This document shows positions 42,928 to 52,158 of a stretch of 64,000 nucleotides of DNA, piece after piece. This stretch comes from Atkinsonella hypoxylon (taxonomy: Eukaryota; Ascomycota; Sordariomycetes; Hypocreales; Clavicipitaceae). The stretch's first letter is position 1, and the number at the start of each line of letters is the position of its first letter. The notes below the pieces were generated by a model that saw nothing but the letters and a program-made list of their open reading frames with translations, had not been told where the DNA came from and did not search any database. The stretch is from positions 89,160 to 153,159 of the forward strand of contig JFHB01000062.1 in the NCBI GenBank assembly GCA_000729835.1. The letters run 5' to 3'. Both the position numbers and the translations under genes were made by a program.

Positions 42928-44734
42928 GATATTTGTGGGGAGTGGGGGGAGGGAGGGAGGGTTGTTGAGATGGATGACCTTGATTGGACTCGGAATGTTT
43001 TTTTTTGTTTTGGTTCGTCTTGCCTTGTTTTCTTTCCTTTTTCTTCTTCTTCTTCTTCTTCTTCTTCTTTTTTTTTTTCTCTCTCCCTTTGAAACTGTTT
43101 AATATACGAATGGAGCAGATGGGGCCCCGTTTCCTCTTTTCCCTGTCTTAATTGCCTCACTTGTTGAACTCGGGATACAGTAGTGCCGCTCAACTGCCCT
43201 AGGTACCATGTGAAGCCGAGTTTGGGCCTTTTCTCCGTTTTTTTTTTTTTTCCCGGTTACCCCTCCTCGTTTCCCCTCCCGGCCTCCGGGTCGTGAAAAT
43301 CCATCGGCAGTTCGAAGGAGCTAGTGGTGAGTGAACATCTCCGATCCGATGTACGTGCTCGAGTCGGATTCAAATCCTGTAAACCAATTTCTGGGGCTCT
43401 CCAACCCAAGTTTTCGACCCCCCCTCCCCCCTCATACCAGGCTTGACGCCCTCCTGAATTGTCCCCCTGGATGCCTCGCTTCCTTTATGAAATGCTGCAA
43501 TTTCAATCTTCCAAGGCAGAGTGTTTCATCCATCACTCGGCTTTGTCGCTGCGGGGCGCGCGCGGGAACTATGTACGCGGGGGAGGGGAAATTAAAAAAT
43601 AAAACGCGTCGCATACCTGGGCCTGACTGGTGGATGGGCTTGCTGAGCCCCGTTCTGGTGTGGTGGGGCATGTGCCGAGGCGCGGGACATGGGTCCGGAC
43701 TACGGAGTCGGAGGGCCTTAGTTTTGTCGAGCACGCCAGTTTTTATTGTTTTTATTTTTTATTATTTTTTATTTTTTCCCTTCACATACATCGCCATCGG
43801 CTTTTGGTGTATAGATCGTTGGCTTTGTCCTGTATGTTCCAGAAGTGAAGTACCGATGACTGACATAGTCCATACACACCCACTATCCACTATACCGTAT
43901 TGTAATTGTACTCCATCACGTATAGCACTATAGCACTTCGTTACTCAAAACAAGCCTCGGCATGACGCCAACACCCCGCAATCAAAAAGTTGATAGCAAT
44001 AAACAGAGCTGCTTTTGAAAGCGCGCACAAACTAGACGGCATCGTAAGGGACAAACACATTGACATGTCTTGAAAGAGTGAGAATAGGTGAAGAGCGGAA
44101 GCTACCCTACATCCCCACTCTTAATCGATATTTTATCACGTACCACAAGTACCCAGGTACCCAGGTATATTTTCGGCTCCAACCGGACCCGGACCCACTT
44201 GTAGCTCACAAACGCACCAACACCAACAACTACCTCTGGACAAACCCTCCCTTCCCTCACTGCCCTGCTTTATTGACTCGCCAACGCTATTCGTCGTGTC
44301 CATGTTCCTCATCAATTCCCCTGAGATCGTGCTTGCAGATGGACGCCATGTCTCAGTTTTCGATCGCGGCAATGTGAGACACAACATTGACAGCCGCCAC
44401 CTGAGGTGGAAATAAAATTACTGACAAGGCAGAATTTACCATTCCACCCTCTCATCACGCTTTGGCGTATCCTGCTGAGGTATGCAAACATAGGTCTAGT
44501 ACCAGTGTCATGCATTCTTCACAAGTGCCATGCATTCTTTCTAGGTTATAATGTCGAGCTGGACGCGACTTGACTTTTGATGCTCGGCCCATATAAACCA
44601 AGTCGCCATCGCTCCGATCCATCAATTTGTCGGACCTAATCATCACCCAACAAAGCCTCGATTTCAATCCTTGACCGGCCCGAGAGCTTCAGTCGCTCGT
44701 TCTTACTTGCCTTTTTTCGAATTCTCCAATCACA
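42928..44734. other. Intergenic region with microsatellites
   Basis: Divergent region of 1.8 kb between the MetE-like gene (minus) and the WSC gene (plus). It contains a TTC repeat (43041-43069), several poly-T tracts (about 43239-43252 and 43740-43780) and TACGGAGTC at 43701. Frames at 43331-43933 are low complexity and not called. Confidence 0.6.
43041..43069. repeat. TTC trinucleotide repeat
   Basis: Nine or more TTC units (GAA on the MetE-like coding strand), within about 150 bp of that gene's start. Confidence 0.9.
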
Positions 44735-46074
44735 ATGCATTTCGCTGTCCTCGCCGCTCTTGGCGTGGCCAATCTGGCCGTGGCCCAGACTTTCAGCAAT
44801 TCAACCGGGCTAGCCTTGCCCTATACCATCGGTGACTTCACCTTCTATGGCTGCGTCACGTCCTCCTTGGGCTTGCCTGGCTTCCAGAAGGTTGCCTCCA
44901 CCAGCGGCATGAGTCTTGACTTGTGCGCAGCCAGTTGCCCAACCAAATACATGGGTGTCAGTGGAATGTGAGTATTGGCCTTTGTGCGCCAGATGGGAGA
45001 GAATCGAGGCATGACTAACATTGCGCTAGGGACTGCATCTGCGGTGGCGACGTCGCAGCCGCCATGGTCACAAAGATCGACACGGCGAAGTGCAATGCTC
45101 CTTGCCCAGGCAATAAGTCCCAGGCCTGTGGCTCAGCTGGAGCCGTGATGCGTCGCCAGGCTGTTGTTTCTCCTAGCGTTGCAGTCTCCATGTATGTACG
45201 TATAAGTGGAAGTGGTGCGAATGGCGCGAATGGCGCGAATGGCGCGAATGGTGCAAACGGTGCAAACGGTGCAAACGGTGCAAACGGTGCAAACGGTGCA
45301 AATGGTGCAAATGGTGGCTCTGCCGGCACGACTACCAAGCTCGTCACTATCACCGAGGTCCAGACCATCACTTCATGCGCTCCCACTGTCACCAACTGCC
45401 CCGTTGGCTCCAAGACCACAAAGGTCTGGACTTATCCTACCACTGAGTGCGACAAGCCCAAGGGCTGGACTGAATGGCACAAGAAGAAGATCGTCTGCTA
45501 CGGCGATCAATGCGGTCCTGAGGTCCCATGCGCAACTGGCAGCCAAAAGTACCGTGTCATCTGCGAAGGCGACAATTGCCGAACTGAGACGTGCAACACC
45601 GATTACTGGAACAAGCTCGTGATCTGCAACGGCTCGGACTGCAAGTATGCCGAGTGCAAAGGCGCCGAGTGCAAACAGAAGAAGGTTGTTTGTTGGAACG
45701 GCAAGTGCACATACGAGCAGTGCATTGGCTCCGAGTGTGAGAAGAAGTACGTCTGCAAGGGTGACCAGTGCGAGCACGAGACATGCACCGGCGACGAGTG
45801 CTACAAGAAGATCATCTGCGATGCCAGCGGCCAGAACTGCAAGAACGCTTCTCCTCCCCCTGGCCCTCCCTCTCCTCCTACTTCCTCTTCCTCCATCTCC
45901 CCTACCACTCCCAATTGCGTCGGTGACAAGTGCAAGAACCCCCAGCCAGCCAACGGGGCTTCTTCTCGCACCACGCCCAGCGCTACGGCTACCGGTCTTC
46001 CGGTTGTTGCTGGTGCTGGCAGCATTGCAGCCAACATCCTCGGTGCCGCCGTTGGCCTTTTCTTCGTTCTGTAA
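44735..46074 (+). CDS. GPI-anchored WSC-domain protein with collagen-like tract and Cys-rich repeats
   Basis: Exons 44735-44967 and 45030-46074 with a 62-nt intron (GTGAGT donor, GCTAG acceptor); 425 residues. Order: signal peptide (MHFAVLAALGVANLAVAQ); WSC domain, about 32-125 (DFTFYGCVTSSLGLPGFQKV, DLCAASCPTKYMGVSGMDCI, CGGDVAAAM, CNAPCPGNKSQACGSAGAV); a Gly-Ala-Asn tract (140-172); about ten short Cys-rich units of the type VICNGSDCKYAECKGAECKQ; a Pro/Ser/Thr stalk; and a hydrophobic C-terminus (AGSIAANILGAAVGLFFVL) suited to GPI anchoring. WSC domains bind carbohydrate in fungal wall-stress sensors, but there is no cytosolic tail here, so it is more likely a wall or adhesion protein. The alternating charged CxxxxC units are unfamiliar to me. 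Confidence 0.85.
45214..45312. repeat. 9-bp tandem repeat coding (Gly-Ala-Asn)11
   Basis: Eleven in-frame 9-bp units: first four GGYGCGAAT, last seven GGTGCAAAY. The two unit types suggest two expansion events. Confidence 0.95.
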
Positions 46075-48638
46075 ACGAAGGCTGGAACAAGGGGGTTCAG
46101 ACTGCTGCTCTTCACTGAGTGAACATATACTGACCCGTCGTAATGCTGGGATTGGGTTCTTTGCACTATCTGGTTTAATAGGAGTTAAAGGAGTTCCGTC
46201 AAGTAATTCAGGGTACCTGAACACAGGACCAATCAAACCATCGGACGTAGCCCATGGAAAGTGATTTAGATACGGAGGAGGTCTATAATGGGTCCTGGCT
46301 TAGTAAATGGCAAGACATTTTACCTAATCTGTTTCTTTGCATCAAGTTTTTCATCAAACTTCCCATCTGTTGACCCTGTCTTCTCACCCTGATTTCTCTG
46401 ACCACGCCAGTCGGACGATTTTAATTCGTCCATGATTGAGTGATGTTGTCGGTGTTGTGTGTAACATATGCAAAGCGTGTTGGTCGCATGATAATCCGCC
46501 AGTTGTGAAAGCATAGTGACTAAAATGGAAGCGGAAAGAGAAACGAGACAGAGGCTGGAAGGGAGATATCTAAGGCACGCCCGACTTGGCCTGTGCAAAA
46601 TGCTGATGATTGGTAAAACTACCTGTGTATGCTATCGTAGTCAGTACGTGGTTGAAGAGGTGATAAGTTAGCACTGAGGATAGACAAGCTGAGAATAGGC
46701 AAGCTGAGGGTCGAGTTCAATGATACGAGCGTGCCAGGTGACGCGGGTGATGACTTTCGCGAGCCTGTGGCCAACCCGGCATCAACTTAACCTTTGCAAT
46801 TCAAGAGGCCATAACTATCTTTTCGATATATCTTCTTCGCCTTGCCAGTATTGCAAGCATGAAGGTTGATGTGGGTCGTCCAATCCACTAAGTCGCTTAA
46901 GAGTATAGTATAGTTCCGATATTAGCCAGATGCAGGGGTTGAAAATATGATAGCCGACAGATGCCAGACGATAGCCGGAGCCAAGGAGCGACAAGAGACG
47001 GACGCATCCCAATGCCATTGGACACCCACTCCCACGGGTCGTCACGATCTGCCCCGAGGATGAGTGAAGCATTACGGCGTGGGACAGGGTTGAAGTTGTC
47101 TGTCCAGTCAACTATCTTGCCAGTCGGTCCGGCATCCATCCCACGCGCCTCTCATCATGCATGCATGGAGGAGAATGGTGGAGGAAAACATTCCGAGGGC
47201 GCCCTTGGACCATCAGCGTGGCTTGTCTGGTGAGGTGGTCATTTGTGGCGAATGGGGCAGCGCAACCAGGTTGAGGTCTGGTCTGGAGCAACGTGACTGA
47301 TTGACTATGCGGAATATGCGAGAGAGATATAGAGCAGAGGCGGCATTGACGGGAGAAGGGAGAAGGGGAAAGGGAAAAGGAAGAAGGGAAAAGGAAGAAG
47401 GGAAAGGGGAGAAGGGAAAGGGGAGAGGGAGAGGGAGAGTGGACTGGCAGGCGCTCTCTTTACCTCTTTACCTCTTTCCCTCTTTACTACCTGAGGAGGT
47501 CAACCAACTACTGGTAGGTAGGTCATTGCAGGCCATTGGTTGATAGGACCAGAACCGACAGTTGACATCAAATGGCTTGACAGCTCAAAAGCAAAGGCCC
47601 TTTTTCCACAGTCCTCGTCCACATCCACATCCCAACATCCACATTATATCCCCATTCTCATCCCATCTCTCTTCCCTCATCCCTCGTCCATCCTCATCCC
47701 CATCTCCATCAACACGTCCCATCTTTGCCAAAGCTAGGCCCACCAGTAGTCACCGATCTGCATGGGCCACCCAGGTCATAAATAAATACTTGTACTCTGT
47801 CGGCAGCCGGCAGGCAAGTGGGACCTACCCGTTGGGGTGGGATGGGACTGGACTTATGGGACGAAGCAAATAGCACCAGACGCCCCAGGCCAGACTTCAA
47901 AGAAAATAAGCATAGGAACCCTGCAGCACCAAGGCTGCAGCCCAGCTCAGCTCAAGCCATACAAGCACGATAAGAGACGCCCCTGTTCCGTGCGAGCTTG
48001 AAAAGGCCGTCCTTGGTCGCAGCACAATCCTGAACTAGGTACCTGTACCTAATACATTACCTGTTAGGATGTACCTAGGTACCTTGGGTAGGCACCGGTA
48101 GGCAGCTTCGTCGCTCGCCTTCTTGTCAACCTCATCCACCTCCCGAGTCCCAACAGCTCCCAGCTCCCACACCGTACTCCGCAGCGCACTCCACCAAGCT
48201 CGCATTCAATGGGAACACGCCGGCCGCCCTGCATTATCGGTTATCCATTCCGCATCGGCCTGTCGCCTAGTTCCCCGAACTCATCGAGCCAACTTTCTGC
48301 ATCACTCTATCCATAAGGCGATTGCCGACTCATAAACAGCATAAGTCTGCGCCCCAAAACACATGCCATCGCTTTACCAAGGCACGCCGAAAACGTTCAG
48401 GACCTCAAATCAAACTATTGATGGGAGCCCATACCAAAGCCCTCTTCAGCTCTCACCAGGAACCAAGTTTAGCTCGGTCATGATTTAACGGATGCTGCTC
48501 TAATTCCCAGCCAACGATTTAAAAACATCATCCCCATTAACCTGCCCAATTGCTCTACTACCAACTCTCCTTCCACAAAGTCCCTGCCACACCAAGAATT
48601 CTGCTCTTGCCTTTGGCTCGCTCTTGGGAGGTTTGACT
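46075..48638. other. Intergenic region
   Basis: 2.6 kb between two plus-strand genes. It contains a GGGAAAGGGAGAAG purine-rich tract (about 47356-47442), a CATCCC/TCCATC pyrimidine tract (about 47620-47715) and a dense cluster of TACCTAGGTACC-like motifs (48035-48105). No gene supported. Confidence 0.6.
47356..47442. repeat. Purine-rich GGGAAAGGGAGAAG tract
   Basis: Imperfect tandem units of GGGAAAAGGAAGAA and GGGGAGAAGGGAAA over about 85 bp; strand-asymmetric purine run. Confidence 0.8.
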
Positions 48639-49945
48639 ATGGCGTCAGATATGTCCCCCCTGAGCGCTCCTTCAATTGCGTCCCAGGATACTGTCATCTC
48701 GGTTGCAACCGCGCAAGAAAGCGCCATTATACATAGCATCGAAAATGGAGAGTATGTGGACCAAGATGACTTAGACGACGATACTCGCAGCTTAACAGAT
48801 AGCATACGTCAACACATCGTGGACGGTGGGCTGAGATATCATGCCTATCATGCTGGCAAATACGCATTCCCGAATGATGAAACAGAACAATACCGAGACG
48901 ATTTGAAGCATCATTTGACATTGCACTTGTGCGAAAACTCCTTTTTCCAAGCCCCCATACATGAAATTCTTCGAAGTGGTGCATATGTCCTTGATTTGGG
49001 TAAATCCGAACAACTTCCCTTGCACAATTGACACTTTCCTGGCTCATGGCTCTAATTGTTGATATAGGCACGGGAACGGGACGATGGTGCGTTGAATGTA
49101 GGTGAATGATTCTCATATGCGCTGGCAGTTACACACTCCAGCAGCTTCCATGATTATCCGTCCTAACAACTGAAAATCAGTAGCCGACATGTATCCAAGC
49201 TCTCAGTTTGATGGGATGGATTTATCTCCAATACAGCCCGACTGGGTCCCAGAGAATGTCTCTTTCGTCGTTGACGACGTTGAGCACGAGTCTGGTTGGA
49301 CATATCCTGAAAACAAAATAGACTTTATTCACGTACGGCACCTCATCCATTCCATCAAAGATCGCCGCCAGATGTGGAAGCGAATTTATAAGTACGCTCA
49401 CCTTGCCCTAATAAGTGCTACCTCATGTATGGGAAATGGTGGCTAATCACATGACTCCTCTTCCCAACAGACATCTCAAGCCTGGCGGATACGTTGAAAT
49501 ACAAGAGTTCATGTATGTTGCCGCCTGTGACGACAACTCTTGTGACGGCCCTTACGCCGTCCGCGACTTCCTCAATTACTTGGCGGCTGGTCTACAAGCC
49601 CTAGGTTCAGACTTGAACAGCATCCAGCATATTGAAGGAGAGCTTGTTGAATCTGGCTTCACCGAGCTCCACTACCAAGACTTAAAATGTCCCATAGGCC
49701 CATGGGCAAGAAAGTTACGTCTGCAGGAGTGTGGTCATATACTTCGCGATGTGATTATGTGGGGACTCGAAGGTCTGTCTCGCCGGCCTTTTCGTGATGG
49801 ATTGCATTGGACCCCAACTCAGATACAAATGTTCTTAGTGGATGTCAGAAAAGATTTATCTCGAGAAGACAACCGAATTCCGCCGTACCACAGTTACTTT
49901 CCATTTCGGAGCATATATGGGCGCAAACCACTGAACTCAAGTTGA
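48639..49945 (+). CDS. LaeA-like SAM-dependent methyltransferase
   Basis: Four exons: 48639-48999, 49068-49097, 49181-49391 and 49471-49945; 358 residues. Exon 2 is only 30 nt and encodes the core of the SAM-binding loop. Spliced motif I is YVLDLGTGTGRWCVE (about 116-130). Next come LADMYPSSQFDGMDLSPIQP, VPENVSFVVDDVEHESGWTY, FIHVRHLIHSIKDRRQMWKR and IYKHLKPGGYVEIQEF. The N-terminal 80 residues (ESAIIHSIENGEYVDQDDLD) and YHAYHAGKYAFPNDETEQYR match the fungal TAM/LaeA-like family. LaeA itself is a nuclear regulator of secondary metabolism, but most fungi carry many paralogues of unknown substrate; this is one of that group. No biosynthetic backbone gene is visible beside it. The acceptor of exon 3 has an alternative (CAGTAG) that changes one or two residues. 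Confidence 0.88.
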
Positions 49946-51384
49946 GATGGATGTGCATAAAATTTAAAGCTTTTGGAAATTCTACTTCAATGAGACTCTG
50001 CTTTTCAAGATTTAACTTCTAGGTGCATAACCTTTGGTCTGCGAGGTATGCCAACCATGACGGACAGAGGTAACTTAGAATTTGCATTTAACTTTCTGCC
50101 CACCGATGCTTCGTCCTCTGTCGTATAACTAAGTTGCCGACCACGATTGTGGGGTGACGCAATGCAGATCGTGACATTGTACACGGCAACCTTTTGAGCT
50201 CGCGGACGGACATGATAGCAAGAACCCATTCGGTTCAACTCCAACACCTTTCAAGATTTCTGACGGAAAGACCACAACGTGCCATGTTCTTGTGAGCACA
50301 CTCTTCGGCCCCTTTGTCACGTGCCTACTCTGTTCGAATGACACTCGAGCTGTACTTCAGTCCAGGTAGATCTAATACAAAGTAACAGTTGCGTACAAGT
50401 GACGAGAGAAGCGCGGCCAAAGTTAGCAACGAGCGGAGAGAAGACAAGGTCAGCGAAACAGATGATAAGGTTCGCGTCGGCGCCACGACAAACGCAACTT
50501 GAACCGCAGTCAGATGTCTCCGTCCTCACCTAAACTTCAGGGAAAGCATAACAATGAAACAAACCTTTGGCATCGTTGCGCCGCAATCGCCTGCCAGCTT
50601 TACATGCGGTCTGCTCGCGGCGAGCGTGAAACTGTCCGGTAGTGCGAGCAAGGCCATGAGGCTCGTAGCATGCAGCGGAAGGAACAGACGTGTACGGCCT
50701 GCGAAGTCCGCGGTACGTAATCGGAATATATATTTTTTTTTAATTTTTTAAATTTATTTTTCAAGCAAGGTTGAGGTGTTGAAGCTTAATCCCTTGCAAA
50801 GATGATTTGAGCTACGTTTTTGCTTTAGAAACCTTAACCCGGGGTTAATATGTGCAAATTTTTTTAAGATTTCTGGCTCGTATTGATTTGGCTGTCGAGA
50901 AGGTTTGGCTGTGACGAATGTGGTCGGTGAAGGTTCTGGTGATTGATGGGTGAGTTGCTCTGAAGTCAGGAGTTTACTTTCCTTCTTGTATAAAGGAAGG
51001 CTCGTCTCGGGTGTTGACTTTTTTCTTTCTTTTCCTCCCTCAGTCTACTTTGTCTTGTTAGCTTTGCTTGCTTGTATGTTGATCAAGTGGTTATAATACC
51101 ATATCATCCTCTCCATCACCATCACTATTATCATCATCATCATCATCTTCTTCTTCACCCTTATCATCACCATCACCACCACCACCATCATCATCATCAT
51201 CAACAACAACAAGCACCAAAACAACAGCAACAGCAATATCGACAACAGCAGCAACAGCAACCATAACAACAAGAAGCAAGTAGCACTTAAACACTCTTTT
51301 ACATCTTGTGTCTTTCACAGGACTTACCTTTATCTCTCCCCTTTTTATTTTTTATTTTTAAAAAATTCCTCATCACTTATCGAG
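49946..51384. other. Intergenic region with composite microsatellite
   Basis: Upstream of the zinc-finger gene. It holds a possible Zn2Cys6 coding relic (about 50670-50787, see findings), an AT-rich stretch (50720-50760) and the CAT/CAA microsatellite (51107-51265). Pyrimidine-rich leader at 51020-51060. Confidence 0.55.
51107..51265. repeat. Composite CAT/CAC/CAA/CAG trinucleotide repeat
   Basis: About 160 bp of imperfect trinucleotides, first ATC/CAT/CAC, then CAA/CAG, roughly 120-280 bp before the zinc-finger ATG. Read in one frame it would give poly-His then poly-Gln, but that frame has no ATG. Confidence 0.85.
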
Positions 51385-52158
51385 ATGGCTTGCCCACAAA
51401 CCACTCGATTCACCCACGCTCTCGGCCCAATGCCTAGCATTGAGGTCCCCCCGGAACTACCACCACAAACGGTAGTTCCTCCCGCCCTCTCCTTCCCTGT
51501 GGAAGGAGAGCAATCAACATCTTCGTCCAGTGAAGACGAAGACGAAGAGGTAGTCGTGCCTTACCACAAGCGGGCACGCTGCCCGAGGTGTCTCAAGTCC
51601 ATCCCGATAAGTTGCATGGCAGAACACCGAAAGACGCACTACCTTCCCCCTCCCCCTCCTCCTCCCCCTCCCCCTCCTCCTCCCCCTCCCCCTCCTCCTC
51701 CCCCTCCCCCTCCTGCCTCCTTCCTTACTACAGAAGGAGAGCAACCAAGATCTTCGTCCAGTGACGAAGACGAAGACGAGTACGACTACGACCCACAACA
51801 GAGGGCAGTCGTACCTTACCACGACCGGGCACGCTGCCCGAGGTGCCTCAAGTCTGTCCCAAAAAGGTTCATGGCAGACCACCGGAAGACGCACTACCTC
51901 GCAGGCACAGGAGCCACCGAAGGCCGGCCGCTCCCCCACGGCATAGCCTGCAACCATTGCCGCCGGCGGGGATCACGCTGCATCGTGGCCAAGCGTCCCA
52001 ACCACGCGGCATTGCAGACATTCAGCTGTTCGCAATGCCTCCTCGACAAGCGGTGCTGCTCCTTCAAAAAGGAGTACCGTCACCTGGACGTAAAGTCCAC
52101 CACCGAGCATCCGGTCACCCAGCGGATGTCCACTCCAGCAAAAACGGTCATGACGTGA
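51385..52158 (+). CDS. Zinc-finger protein with duplicated finger module, polyproline linker and Cys-rich C-terminus
   Basis: Intronless, 257 residues. It contains two copies of one module: acidic Ser-rich EGEQ(S/P) leader, VVPYH, then a C-X2-C-X11-H-X3-H finger. Copy 1 is about 32-89 (ARCPRCLKSIPISCMAEHRK, THYL); copy 2 about 115-175 (ARCPRCLKSVPKRFMADHRK, THYL). They are separated by a run of about 23 Pro. The C-terminus has a third metal-site-like region, IACNHCRRRGSRC then CSQCLLDKRCCSFKKEYR, spaced like a degenerate Zn2Cys6 (C-X2-C-X6-C ... C-X2-C-X5-C-C). I do not recognise this combination. DNA or RNA binding is inferred from the fingers. Neighbouring sequence is gene-poor and repeat-rich. 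Confidence 0.75.
   Translation: MACPQTTRFTHALGPMPSIEVPPELPPQTVVPPALSFPVEGEQSTSSSSEDEDEEVVVPYHKRARCPRCLKSIPISCMAEHRKTHYLPPPPPPPPPPPPPPPPPPPPPPPASFLTTEGEQPRSSSSDEDEDEYDYDPQQRAVVPYHDRARCPRCLKSVPKRFMADHRKTHYLAGTGATEGRPLPHGIACNHCRRRGSRCIVAKRPNHAALQTFSCSQCLLDKRCCSFKKEYRHLDVKSTTEHPVTQRMSTPAKTVMT
51646..51715. repeat. (CCTCCCCCT)n tract coding polyproline
   Basis: About 70 bp of CCT/CCC codons forming the linker between the two finger modules; mixed codons, length-variable type. Confidence 0.9.

Noticed and set aside
42106..43092. Long plus-strand open frame opposite the MetE-like gene
   Set aside because: It is the GC-rich antisense shadow of exon 1 (42171-42927). It has no ATG of its own at a sensible place and encodes low-complexity Arg/Gly/Leu sequence.
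45015..45419. Reverse frame with (Pro-Phe-Ala) repeats
   Set aside because: Shadow of the 9-bp Gly-Ala-Asn repeat; any 9-bp repeat leaves all frames open.
45373..46236. 287-residue reverse frame opposite the WSC gene
   Set aside because: Antisense of a Cys/Lys-rich repeat region; it reads as Ala/Val/Leu repeats mirroring the sense repeats, and the sense strand has a signal peptide, WSC motifs and a good intron.
51072..51266. Poly-His/poly-Gln forward frame
   Set aside because: Produced by the CAT/CAA microsatellite. It lacks an ATG and lies in the presumed leader of the zinc-finger gene.
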